A stretch of 35,919 nucleotides of DNA from Candidatus Zhuqueibacterota bacterium (GTDB lineage Bacteria > Zhuqueibacterota > Zhuqueibacteria > Oceanimicrobiales > Oceanimicrobiaceae): positions 1 through 35,919 of the forward strand of contig JAJDAG010000112.1 of the NCBI GenBank assembly GCA_029262005.1. The letters are read 5' to 3'. The notes under the pieces are model-generated. The model worked only from the letters and a program-made list of their open reading frames with translations. It was not told the DNA's origin and made no database searches. Positions within the stretch are counted from its first letter, which is position 1, and every line of letters begins with the position of its first letter. The translations under genes and the position numbers were made by a program. Positions 17,055-26,068 of the stretch are shown here, in pieces.

Positions 17055-19127
17055 ATGGTAACCAGAAATAAATTCTATATAATACTGTTGCTTTGCCTTC
17101 CCTGGCACACCACGGTGAACGCTCAGGGCAATGCAGGACAGGCAGGCGAGTTCCTCCGTTGGGGGGTAGGGGCAAAGGCCCTCGGCTTGGGCAGGGCTTT
17201 TACATCCATTGCAGATGATGCAAGCTCCATATACTGGAACCCGGCAGGCATGACGGCATTAGCACAAAACGGCGCAACCCTGATGTTCATGCATCTGCCG
17301 ATTGGGCAGGACGCATCGATGAACTATCTGGGTGGCGCTTTGCCCGTGCGACTCTTCTTCGTCAACCGGCCTGGTGGGAAATTTGTCCGCGCTCTGCAGG
17401 ACCTAAAGTTAGGTGTCGGTGTGATTTGGCAGTCATTGGGCGAATTTGATTTTTACGATGGAAATGCGGCGCCGCTCTCGTCGACTGCAAAAAATACAAT
17501 TGGCGAGTCAGCCATCCTCCTGGCCGCGTCATACCCATTAAATCCCCTACTCAGAAAACTGACAAGAGACCAGGGCAGATGGCTGTCCCCATTCAAGGGC
17601 AGTCTTGAGCTCGGCTTTACCACCAAATTTCTCAAGCAGAACCTGTTTGGAGAGCATGGTTCAGCCACAAGCCTGGATTTGGGGCTCAAGTATAGCCACG
17701 CATCCGGGGTGTTCAATCTGGGCTTTGTTTGGCATGATTTCAATTCTCCTGTTTTTTCTTATGATAGCGATCTGGTTGTAGATGAAGTTCCGGCACACGG
17801 CACGCTGGGTGCCTCCCTCACACCGCCTTTCAGCCCCATGCGAGGCTTGACGCTTTCTTTCGATTACGGCATTCTGTCGGCTGCAAATCGCGAAAGAGAA
17901 ATCATGTTCGGCTTTGAATATGACTTTTCAAAGTTAAGTGCCGGTTATCCAATCAAACTGCGAATAGGTTCAAACTCAACCCACGAGTCCTTTACTTTTG
18001 GCCTGAATTTCAGCCCGGAAGAACTGTTTGAGCAGGACTGGCTGCCTTCCGGCGATTGGACCTATGCGAATGACCGCAGTAATTACAATGCCGTCGGCCA
18101 ACGCTACTCATTTTCCCTTGATAGAAATCCGTTTACAGCCAAATACTGGTACTTGAATGGACTGGCGCAACTTGAGGAGTCAATTACCGGCGCTGCCACC
18201 GACAGAGTCGAAAGCGAACGCGTTTTGCACTATATGAAAAATGCCGAACAAGCAAAAAATCCTGGAAGCCACCCATACAGGTATCAGGCTGCGCTGCGGG
18301 TTGCTGATGTTAAATTTTTTATAGAACTGGCGGCCCTGCGGACCGCCTTGCCTGTAGAATCGGACCGCCAAAGCCCTTTCATCAGGGTAACAGAAAATTA
18401 TATTAAACGAGCCACCAAGTACCAACGCCTTGATTATGGCAAGACCAACCTTGATTTTGACAGCTATTTCCGATCTTACGTTTACTACCTGCAGGCGCTC
18501 ATTCTCTCCGGGGAAACAGAGTTAGCCAGGCAGATGTGTACATCCGGCAGCGCCTTTGCAGGACAGAAGCTAAGCAGTCTCAAACAGCAACAAAGAGACC
18601 ATTTAAATTATCTGCTTGCCTATGCCTCATTTGGAAGTGAATTGAATAAGGAAGCAACTAAAATATTGCAAGAACGCCTGGCCCACAGCAGTGTTGGAAA
18701 ATTTCTACTTGCACACATCCAATTCATGCAAGGGAATTATCGTGATGTTCTCAGAAATGTCGAGCAAATCGATTTGAATGATACGGAGTTTCCACACGAT
18801 TTATACTTACCCATTACAAATGATTACACCTTTGGTGATGAAGTACTTTTTCTAAAGGCTATTTCTATTTATGAATTATCCTCAGGCACAGAGAAAGGCC
18901 GGACTTTTATCAACGAATTTGCCAAAATTCCAAGATACTTCCCGGCATCTGACTTGGCACAATTCCTGATTCAGGACGATGCCATACTCAGCGCGTTGAT
19001 AGAACAACATGAAGCCGGCAACCCGCAAGAGATGGATAAACTTGTCCGTAAAATTGTCATGTCCTATGTCAAAACGTTTTCAAATGGCACGTTGTTAAAA
19101 AACTTCTACACCTACAACTACAAATAA
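17055..19127 (+). CDS. PorV-like outer-membrane beta-barrel fused to a helical (TPR-like) domain
   Basis: From ATG 17055 the product is 690 residues with a clear signal peptide (MVTRNKFYIILLLCLPW..., ending near NAQ). An upstream ATG at 17007 would add 16 residues. Residues about 25-330 resemble the PorV/UPF0164 family of outer-membrane barrels: GVGAKALGLGRAFTSIADDASSIYWNPAGM, then alternating aromatic strands ending near SFTFGLNFSPEELF. In type IX secretion PorV carries folded cargo to the attachment complex. Residues about 355-690 are alpha-helical and TPR-like (YLQALILSGETELARQM, LLAHIQFMQGNYRDVLRNVEQI). That extension is not part of ordinary PorV and probably protrudes into the periplasm or assembles with partners. 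Location after two proteins with sorting domains fits a role in their export or anchoring. Confidence 0.78.
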   Translation: MVTRNKFYIILLLCLPWHTTVNAQGNAGQAGEFLRWGVGAKALGLGRAFTSIADDASSIYWNPAGMTALAQNGATLMFMHLPIGQDASMNYLGGALPVRLFFVNRPGGKFVRALQDLKLGVGVIWQSLGEFDFYDGNAAPLSSTAKNTIGESAILLAASYPLNPLLRKLTRDQGRWLSPFKGSLELGFTTKFLKQNLFGEHGSATSLDLGLKYSHASGVFNLGFVWHDFNSPVFSYDSDLVVDEVPAHGTLGASLTPPFSPMRGLTLSFDYGILSAANREREIMFGFEYDFSKLSAGYPIKLRIGSNSTHESFTFGLNFSPEELFEQDWLPSGDWTYANDRSNYNAVGQRYSFSLDRNPFTAKYWYLNGLAQLEESITGAATDRVESERVLHYMKNAEQAKNPGSHPYRYQAALRVADVKFFIELAALRTALPVESDRQSPFIRVTENYIKRATKYQRLDYGKTNLDFDSYFRSYVYYLQALILSGETELARQMCTSGSAFAGQKLSSLKQQQRDHLNYLLAYASFGSELNKEATKILQERLAHSSVGKFLLAHIQFMQGNYRDVLRNVEQIDLNDTEFPHDLYLPITNDYTFGDEVLFLKAISIYELSSGTEKGRTFINEFAKIPRYFPASDLAQFLIQDDAILSALIEQHEAGNPQEMDKLVRKIVMSYVKTFSNGTLLKNFYTYNYK

Positions 19128-19161
19128 TATGCGAAGTACTCTAAATAAAAGAGGTAGTGCT

Positions 19162-20811
19162 ATGAAAAAACGAACTTACCCGCATGCATGCTTGATTCCC
19201 TTGTTTTTGATATGCGCGATTGCCGCCGGTTATAGTCCGGCAAGCGCAACGAATCCTGAGCCTTTATACAAAATTGTCATAGCAGACATTTCATATGAGA
19301 AAGTCCTCAAAAACTGGCTTCTTCTCCCGACCAGTGTAGACATCAAATTGACATGGGCGATTACAACCAAAGACATAGCCCAAAACCGCGAAATTGAACT
19401 ACAGGAAGACCCGCAGGTGCTGCCATTTATTTATCAGGTCTACACATATCATGAGGGAAGCAGCCGGCCCAAAATCCGGGAATCTCAAAAAACAGATCAC
19501 ACCATTATCAAACAACTCAAAATTGGTCAGAAGTATGACTTTAAAGTGAGAATGCTGAATGCCCGCGGCAACCTGATGGGAGAAACAGCCCTGTCATCGC
19601 TGATTGTGGGAAAAAATGGCTTTGCCGGTCGTGGTGGACTTCGAAAAAAAAATTGGCTCTATTACGCCCACCCCGGCAGATGGCAACTTGCAGTTCTGCG
19701 GAAGGCCCACATCTACGACCGCTCAACAGCACTTGGCAAAGTTGCGTTCCTCTTTCTTTCAATAACTTCGACATTTAGTATCATCGTGCTCGTTTTTTAT
19801 TCCACGCGATCCCTTTACCTCGGCAACGTCTTTCCTTATAAACGTTCAAACAAAGGACTGTTCTGGTCAATGTTGTTGAGTTGTGATGCCTCCTACGAAA
19901 ATCGTCTGACCAACAAATTTAAATTCATGCTCCATGCCTGGGAAATGACCGCAACCAAGAGTAAACTTGTAGCTGAACGAGCGGTAAAAAGCATCCCAAG
20001 CAGTTTAAGTGCAACGGAAAAAATGGCCTCCGTAGATGTCGCTTGCATGGAGTACTGGATGACAGATGGTGACCGCGCCATCGAAACCATCGAGGACATT
20101 ATCTCATACCCTTACGACAATCACCCAAATGGTAAAGTCAAAAGTCCGGATGATTTGTTAACGGAACTTGTTCTCAAGATAGAAGATAGTTTTCATGAAA
20201 TTCTTCAGGATGAGCAAAACGGCTCGCTTTCAAACGGCTTACACGAAAAGGAAGATATGAAAACTCTAATTGAAGAGATATATGAGCCGGTCACAACTGA
20301 AAGAAAACCGCTATCCAGACTTCGCACCTGGGTGTTGAGAAGAGGCGTACTCGACCTGAAGAAAGGTTTGCGGCCCTTTCCAACCAGTCGCATAATTCAT
20401 GCAGGTCTGGGTATCCACCGCATAAATGGCTACCACTGGCTCAAACAGACTGAGGATGTTAAACGCGCCTTTGAAGACCGCGCTTCCAATGAAATTGAAA
20501 TGCTTAAACGTAAATCAAAAATTGAATGGTTTTGGAATTATGGCGCCCTCGCCCCTCTGGTTGGTTTGTTCGGCACGGTGACCGGCATTACATATGCATT
20601 TCAACAGCTCGCAAGCACCACCGGGTCGCCCGATTTTGTCAGCACCATTCAACAACTTAGCAGCGGCATTTTTGAGGCGCTGTGGACAACGATCCTGGGG
20701 CTTGCTAATGGCATCTGCTTCGTTGTCATCTACCACTACTATAAGCATAAGCTGGATTGGATTTACTCCAAGTGGGAAGAGCTTTACGTTACCATTACTG
20801 AAAAACTATAA
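19162..20811 (+). CDS. Enlarged ExbB/TolQ/MotA-type proton channel with N-terminal extracytoplasmic domain
   Basis: I prefer ATG 19162 (GAGG 7 nt upstream; signal-like MKKRTYPHACLIPLFLICAIAAG) over ATG 19129, giving 549 residues. Residues about 33-150 form an FN3-like beta domain expected outside the inner membrane. A TM segment follows at about 193-218, then a long cytoplasmic region (220-450). The MotA_ExbB domain at about 455-530 contains APLVGLFGTVTGITYAF and GIFEALWTTILGLANGICF; the threonines match the channel-lining positions of ExbB. Ordinary ExbB is about 240 residues, so the protein is more than doubled. With the ExbD genes it would form an inner-membrane proton-driven motor. The FN3-like domain could link it to periplasmic partners. 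Confidence 0.85.
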   Translation: MKKRTYPHACLIPLFLICAIAAGYSPASATNPEPLYKIVIADISYEKVLKNWLLLPTSVDIKLTWAITTKDIAQNREIELQEDPQVLPFIYQVYTYHEGSSRPKIRESQKTDHTIIKQLKIGQKYDFKVRMLNARGNLMGETALSSLIVGKNGFAGRGGLRKKNWLYYAHPGRWQLAVLRKAHIYDRSTALGKVAFLFLSITSTFSIIVLVFYSTRSLYLGNVFPYKRSNKGLFWSMLLSCDASYENRLTNKFKFMLHAWEMTATKSKLVAERAVKSIPSSLSATEKMASVDVACMEYWMTDGDRAIETIEDIISYPYDNHPNGKVKSPDDLLTELVLKIEDSFHEILQDEQNGSLSNGLHEKEDMKTLIEEIYEPVTTERKPLSRLRTWVLRRGVLDLKKGLRPFPTSRIIHAGLGIHRINGYHWLKQTEDVKRAFEDRASNEIEMLKRKSKIEWFWNYGALAPLVGLFGTVTGITYAFQQLASTTGSPDFVSTIQQLSSGIFEALWTTILGLANGICFVVIYHYYKHKLDWIYSKWEELYVTITEKL

Positions 20812-20888
20812 GAATTTCTGAGGAGCAAGCCTTGCATCAGGCCTGCATCCCAAAACATTAACTCTGATCATTACTGACTGCAAACGCA

Positions 20889-21479
20889 ATGCCTTTTAAA
20901 CGTTCAGAAAGTCCGCGCACACTCGAGCTCACAAGTCTGATCGATATTGTCTTTCTGCTGCTCATTTTTTTTCTCGTTTCCTTTGCATTTTCTCTTACCG
21001 GCGATGTTTCGGAATCAAAGACCAACTCAGACATCAGTCTGCCAAAAGCAAACAGCGAACTGCCTGTGCTGCCGGATGACCGGCTCGACAATCTCATGAT
21101 TCAAATCGTGCCGGACACAACAAATGTGCTGATGGCGCATCGTGTTTTCATTTTGTGGCCTGCCATGCACGATTCTGTGGGCATTACCCGTGTGCAAGCT
21201 TATCAGACGGCTCTTGAAGATTCGACTTTTTCCGGCATTGGAGCAGATTTCCTGAAACTTGACAAACAGGCTTTTGCTGCGCTGCCTGCGTGCCGGCTGA
21301 TATCAAACTCCATCGCCAAATATTTTGAGGTGAATAAATTCTCCCGGCGCAGCGGCCACTCAATGGTGGAAGTCAGGGCGGAAGAAAACACGGAATTTAA
21401 GATCATCAATTTTATAATGGCGCAATGCGGCAACAACGAGGATGCTGTTCCACAAATAATTATAAGGACAACGCCTTAG
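20889..21479 (+). CDS. ExbD/TolR-type protein, first copy
   Basis: The 196-residue protein has a short basic N-terminus and one TM segment at about 17-36. The essential proton-carrying aspartate is D19 in LTSLIDIVFLLLIFF. The rest is a periplasmic domain. ExbD pairs with ExbB to couple the proton gradient to mechanical work in the envelope. The periplasmic part is longer than in usual ExbD (about 140 residues total) and has two cysteines (AACRLIS... and AQCGNN). It lies 77 nt after the ExbB-like gene and 15 nt before the second copy. No strong ribosome binding site precedes the ATG. Confidence 0.88.
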   Translation: MPFKRSESPRTLELTSLIDIVFLLLIFFLVSFAFSLTGDVSESKTNSDISLPKANSELPVLPDDRLDNLMIQIVPDTTNVLMAHRVFILWPAMHDSVGITRVQAYQTALEDSTFSGIGADFLKLDKQAFAALPACRLISNSIAKYFEVNKFSRRSGHSMVEVRAEENTEFKIINFIMAQCGNNEDAVPQIIIRTTP

Positions 21480-21494
21480 CAGGCAAACTGTAAT

Positions 21495-22058
21495 ATGGCA
21501 TTTCGAAAACTATCTCAGGGCGACCGGCGAATACAACTGGTCTCACTGATCGACCTGATCTTTATCCTTCTGATCTTTTTTATTATCACCAGCGTTTTGA
21601 TCAAACTCACCACAGGGGAGGTACAACTCCATATTCCAGTACCGAAGAATGAACCGGGCGATGCACAAATTCTCATTCAAATCCTGGGTCGCGATTCTTT
21701 TCTCTGGTTGGATCATACCGCCATCGACACCTTGAATACCTATAGCCATCGGATGAAACAACCCTTGGAACCAAAAAGCAAAATCAATCTGCTTCTAACC
21801 AAAATGGCTGTAGATTCAGCCGGGCTGCAGCACAACATTGCAAAACTAAAATCAGCCGCACATGACAAACCCAACAAAGATTATTTTCTGATAATCCGCT
21901 GTCCCGAAGAACAGCCATATTATTACGCGACCAATATTATTGAACAGCTTACAGACACACCAAATTTTGAATACGGATGTGTTGCCGGTTCCATCGAAGA
22001 GCTGCGCAACAGCGCCAACTTTACCATTGAAGGCAACGTTTTGCAAATTGACTTATAA
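21495..22058 (+). CDS. ExbD/TolR-type protein, second copy
   Basis: The 187-residue protein has basic residues at the N-terminus (MAFRKLSQGDRR) and one TM segment at about 15-37. D20 in LVSLIDLIFILLIFF sits at the conserved proton-carrying position. A periplasmic domain of about 145 residues follows. It is clearly diverged from the preceding copy outside the TM segment. Two unlike ExbD proteins suggest a hetero-oligomeric stator or rotor. A weak AGG lies about 11 nt upstream of the start. Confidence 0.88.
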   Translation: MAFRKLSQGDRRIQLVSLIDLIFILLIFFIITSVLIKLTTGEVQLHIPVPKNEPGDAQILIQILGRDSFLWLDHTAIDTLNTYSHRMKQPLEPKSKINLLLTKMAVDSAGLQHNIAKLKSAAHDKPNKDYFLIIRCPEEQPYYYATNIIEQLTDTPNFEYGCVAGSIEELRNSANFTIEGNVLQIDL

Positions 22059-22103
22059 TTCACTGAAGTGTAACGATTCCAGCTAAAACAATAGCTTAGA
22101 GGC

Positions 22104-22694
22104 ATGCGCAAAAATTTTCCAAAATTCATTCTCTTTGGTCTGATAGCATCAGGCTCTGTTCTCCTCCTCTATCGGCAAGCGTCGCTTTCACAAATGCCGG
22201 ATGCTTTAATCAGTATACCACAGAAAATTGAACACGAAGTTATCCCCGTTCCAAGACGGCCGGGGACAAAAAGCATTCGAATTGTCGGGCCACCACTGCA
22301 GGTGCTAAAATTTCAAATTGACTTCACACAAAATCCGCTTCCAATTGATTGGCGCTTTCTTGAAAGAACCGACAAGCGGGCTGATGTGATGGTTGAAGGC
22401 CGAATCGATAACGATGGCAACTTTAATATCCGTAAAATTCGTGACCGGGGTCATCCGCAAGCAGGCCACTATATCCGCAATGTTCTCAGCTCGTGGAAAT
22501 TCAAGCAATATAAGAAAGGCACGATTCGATATTACTTCAATGTTCCAACACGCCTGGAAAACATGAAAATACAAATCGACACACGCGGACTGAACAAAAA
22601 CCGCAAACATGTACGCCAGAGCGACTTCCTGAAAAATGGTATCCTCTGCTACGCAGTCGGAATCAGTAGAAAAAATATTAAGGTGATTCAATAA
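22104..22694 (+). CDS. Short TonB-like protein
   Basis: The 196-residue protein has one N-terminal TM segment (about 8-26). A short linker follows (about 30-70), without the long proline-rich stretch typical of TonB. A domain at about 85-150 has the TonB C-terminal pattern: VEGRIDNDGNFNIRKIRD, YIRNVLSSWKFKQYKKGTIRYYFNV. A 45-residue tail of unknown type ends the protein. TonB transmits ExbB/ExbD energy to outer-membrane partners, and the position directly after two ExbD genes supports this. The linker is too short for easy contact with the outer membrane, so a periplasmic partner such as the next gene's product is possible. AGAGG lies just before the ATG. Confidence 0.75.
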   Translation: MRKNFPKFILFGLIASGSVLLLYRQASLSQMPDALISIPQKIEHEVIPVPRRPGTKSIRIVGPPLQVLKFQIDFTQNPLPIDWRFLERTDKRADVMVEGRIDNDGNFNIRKIRDRGHPQAGHYIRNVLSSWKFKQYKKGTIRYYFNVPTRLENMKIQIDTRGLNKNRKHVRQSDFLKNGILCYAVGISRKNIKVIQ

Positions 22695-22695
22695 A

Positions 22696-25600
22696 ATGCA
22701 CGATCTTGTTAAAAAATTTCAACTATTATTTTTGTTTGCAATGTATTGCTTTAATACCGCACCAGCATTTTCACAAGACTTTATCGAGGGAATTCACCTC
22801 TTCAACCGTGCTCAATACGATTCATTGATCCATTATTTTGTACCTGACTTCCTTGCCGAAAACCCGCATGAAGAAGGGTTGGCCCGTTACTTTCTGGCAG
22901 AATCTTATTACAACCAAGCCTTGCAAAATACAGATTCAGAGACTGCTATCTTTGCTATGAACCAGGCCTGGCAGGAATTTCGCCTGGCAATCCACAGTAA
23001 GGACTTAAAAATTTCCTTTCCAGAATATCACGACCAGGCTGCCTACAAACTGGCCTGGTGCTCATTTCGCCTGGCCGAACTTGGCATTGAGCCCCTTTTG
23101 AAATATCAGCAAGCATTCCGGGAATTCAAAAACCTATCACCCTATGCGTCTGATTCCCTACGAATTTTTTCAAATTACATGGCTGGAGAAAGTAAACTAA
23201 GAGAAGCGCAAATCATTTACTACTCCTTAATCGGTACTGACTTTAATCAAGGGCGAGCGTTTCAGGCTTTGGAAGCACACGAAACAGTCACAGGGTTATA
23301 CGACAAAATTCTGGCAGAAGGGCCTTCGGAGTCAACACCACAACATTTTGAGCAATTACAGAACATCGTCAAATTCAGAAAATTCAGACTGGCTTCTGTC
23401 TTTGCCAAATACTGTCTCGGATTGGCAGCATTTAACTCCGAAATCAGGTTAGATGCAGCCCTCGGTAACACTTACAAACAACAGGCGCAGCAATTTCTTG
23501 ACAAAGTCAGACTGGATTCAATCGCCGCTTATAGCGCATCAGTTCAAAAGTACAGCCAGTACCTCAAGATGAATCATCACTTGAACGAATATTTTCTCAC
23601 CAGCCAACAAAACGCTAAAAACGCCTTCCTGAATGCATGGACGCATGTTGACCCTGTTGAACTAAAAACAGAACGTTTATTCAGAAAAGCCAACCTGTAT
23701 CATGCGCATCCTGAAGTAGAAAGTGACGAGTTTAACGATTATGCTCCTGCGCTTTACGATTCTTCATCTATGATTCAGGAGTCTTATTACTGGCTCGGGG
23801 AACTCCAGATAATTCAGGGTGACAAAGAAAAAAGCCGGAAGAATTTTGCAACATTCTTAAGGCTTAAACAGAGCGACCAGAGACCGGATGCCCGGGAAAC
23901 AATGCTTGTGGAGTACGCCACTTACAGAATGTACCTTCTCGATTTCGAACGTTATTATCTGACCCAGAATAAAAAGAACCTGGGTCTATTGGCCAGGCAA
24001 CTCAAAGAATTTATACCAAAATCTCTGTTGATTCTGAAAAAAAAGGAAGAACTGGATCTTTTGACAAACTGCAGCCTAACCCGCAGCAGCAAAGAAATCT
24101 GGGGCAAAGTTTTAAAGGGCTCCGACCAGGAAAAGCTCGACCAGGCTCTTAGTACAGTCCGGTTTATTTTACCACGCGCAGCGCTCAACATTGGTGTTGT
24201 CCGTGAACGTTATATTCAACTATTGAAACGCTTGTTCGATGTCACACGCACGCGCCGCAGTAATGAAACAAGGTTCTTTCAGGGAATCGTGACATCGTTG
24301 CAAGCCGAAATTGAAGCCACTCCCCTTGACAAAATAGCGGGTTTCGAGGCAGCGGCAAAGGCCATGCTGGCCGTGGAACCAACTTTTTCCGGCAAAAATG
24401 AAGCTGATTATATTCGCGCGCGCTGCTGGTTTTTTGCCGACGACTTTGAGCGTGCCAAAGCTGCGCTTATCCCGCTGGTCAATGACCATCATTACCTGCG
24501 AGCCTTGTTTTATCTGGCGGAAATCTTCCGGTTGGAAGGGAATGCGCTGGCAGCCCGCATCTGTTACCGACACATCATAACAACACTTCAACACGCTGAT
24601 TATGTTTACGATGATTTCTGGCTGTCCAATGCACTCGCGGCCATTGAATCGACCGACGAGGAAGGGACGATTTCTGCATTAGATTCAATTGATGTGGCCT
24701 CAACTGTATTTCAGCCCGCGCTCAGGCCGAATTTTCTTACCTATGAGCGTCTGGCAGAGGAACAACTAATCAAACAGAAACTTGCCCGGGAAAGTGTTGC
24801 CTGGCTCACATTGTTGGGCCTGCCTGAAAAAGATTTTTGTCCCTCTGTTCATCAATGGCCCGCTGCACTAGCCTCGCCAATCAATCACTTTGCTTCCCCG
24901 CGCGGTGTGTTAAATGAGGTGCGCGGCCCCATCACATCATCACTTATTCTTGAAGTCATTGTACCGAAAAATGTAGAACGTCGCCTACAAGTGACATTGG
25001 GAAAAGAAACCCTGCATGAAAACAGGGGCCAATACAGACGACGATCGATTCCGCTTAACACAGAAGTAATATTGACAATAAGCAACCCGGATTGCTATGA
25101 ATTTCAACAGCAGTACCGATTCAGCAAGCCTGGCGATGTCCATCACATCGTCTCGGTTAACCGCAAGCTGGCTTATGTTCGCACTGAAAAACGGTTAAGC
25201 CTGCAAAAAGACTTTGACTACGATTTGCCGCCACGGCCGGATGCCAACACCATTTTCAAAGAATTGCCGCAGCTAAGCCCGGAATGTGACCTCAGAGCAG
25301 ATTACAGCAACCTCATTCAATTCAGGGACATGGTATTTGATGGTTCACAAGAGCGGTTTATTGCCGTAAATTCAGCCGAAAACAGCCTTTGGACCTACTT
25401 CCGTGATGGCGCGAGAGACAGCGTTATCGCAATTGCGATGGACCATGAATTAAACAGCCCGGAAGGAATAGCAGTAAATGCTGTCGGCGAAATATATATC
25501 GCGGATTGGGGCAACCACCGTATTGTTAAATTTGATTCTGACGGCAACTACTTGAATGCAGCAGGCTCCTTCGGTAAAAACACGGCTGCAGATATTGGTC

Positions 25601-25893
25601 ACCCTGTTAAATTTGTCTACCCCACCAGACTTGCAATTGTCGGAACCGGATCCCCGGGCGAGCATCGCGTCGATATCAACCAAACCTACATTTATATTGC
25701 CGATCACAACGGTGTGCATATCTGCAAGCCGGACGGCGCCTATCTCGGAACGCTTATTTCACCAGGCAGCGAAATGAAGGAAAGCTCATTTTATGGCATT
25801 TTACCTCAATTCACTGGTGAACAAGCAAGCCTGTTTCTTGTTGATAGAGCGAGCCCCAAAGGCATGGAAGTACTTGAATTTATTTCAAAATAG
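22696..25893 (+). CDS. Large periplasmic/secreted protein with TPR-like, PEGA-like and NHL-like domains
   Basis: The 1065-residue product starts one base after the TonB-like stop, with AAGGTG upstream overlapping the end of that gene. A signal peptide ends near FSQD (about 27). Residues about 30-740 are mostly helical and TPR-like, with paired tyrosine/alanine-rich helices (LARYFLAESYYNQAL, SYYWLGELQIIQGDKEKS, RARCWFFADDFERAKAAL, LFYLAEIFRLEGNALAAR). Residues about 748-825 resemble a PEGA-type beta domain. Residues about 869-1065 hold NHL-type propeller blades (SPEGIAVNAVGEIYIADWGNHRIVKFDSDGNYL). Such architecture usually scaffolds protein complexes. It closes the eight-gene run and is a candidate periplasmic partner of the motor. 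It has no C-terminal sorting domain. Confidence 0.75.
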   Translation: MHDLVKKFQLLFLFAMYCFNTAPAFSQDFIEGIHLFNRAQYDSLIHYFVPDFLAENPHEEGLARYFLAESYYNQALQNTDSETAIFAMNQAWQEFRLAIHSKDLKISFPEYHDQAAYKLAWCSFRLAELGIEPLLKYQQAFREFKNLSPYASDSLRIFSNYMAGESKLREAQIIYYSLIGTDFNQGRAFQALEAHETVTGLYDKILAEGPSESTPQHFEQLQNIVKFRKFRLASVFAKYCLGLAAFNSEIRLDAALGNTYKQQAQQFLDKVRLDSIAAYSASVQKYSQYLKMNHHLNEYFLTSQQNAKNAFLNAWTHVDPVELKTERLFRKANLYHAHPEVESDEFNDYAPALYDSSSMIQESYYWLGELQIIQGDKEKSRKNFATFLRLKQSDQRPDARETMLVEYATYRMYLLDFERYYLTQNKKNLGLLARQLKEFIPKSLLILKKKEELDLLTNCSLTRSSKEIWGKVLKGSDQEKLDQALSTVRFILPRAALNIGVVRERYIQLLKRLFDVTRTRRSNETRFFQGIVTSLQAEIEATPLDKIAGFEAAAKAMLAVEPTFSGKNEADYIRARCWFFADDFERAKAALIPLVNDHHYLRALFYLAEIFRLEGNALAARICYRHIITTLQHADYVYDDFWLSNALAAIESTDEEGTISALDSIDVASTVFQPALRPNFLTYERLAEEQLIKQKLARESVAWLTLLGLPEKDFCPSVHQWPAALASPINHFASPRGVLNEVRGPITSSLILEVIVPKNVERRLQVTLGKETLHENRGQYRRRSIPLNTEVILTISNPDCYEFQQQYRFSKPGDVHHIVSVNRKLAYVRTEKRLSLQKDFDYDLPPRPDANTIFKELPQLSPECDLRADYSNLIQFRDMVFDGSQERFIAVNSAENSLWTYFRDGARDSVIAIAMDHELNSPEGIAVNAVGEIYIADWGNHRIVKFDSDGNYLNAAGSFGKNTAADIGHPVKFVYPTRLAIVGTGSPGEHRVDINQTYIYIADHNGVHICKPDGAYLGTLISPGSEMKESSFYGILPQFTGEQASLFLVDRASPKGMEVLEFISK

Positions 25894-25979
25894 CCAGCCC
25901 AGAGCGCTATCATTTGTTATTGCAATAAATAAATCTATTCAGGAATGAATATACAAAGTGTAAGTCATTACGAATTTCC

Positions 25980-26007
25980 TTGCATTCATTTTTGAAGTTT
26001 GTAAATT
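25980..26007 (+). promoter_or_regulatory. Possible promoter of the hybrid kinase gene
   Basis: TTGCAT (25980-25985) and TAAATT (26002-26007) are separated by 16 bases in the 175-base gap between the envelope operon and the kinase gene. It is a moderate match. It suggests the kinase is transcribed separately. Confidence 0.3.
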
Positions 26008-26068
26008 TGCTACAACACTGCCCAACCACATTTAATGTTTAAAAAATTGAGATGCGTTATTCCTGATT

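Noticed and set aside
9192-25893. A complete type IX secretion system
   Set aside because: Only PorV-like and sorting-domain proteins are present; the translocon, peptidase and core motor genes (SprA, PorU, GldL, GldM type) are not in the window.
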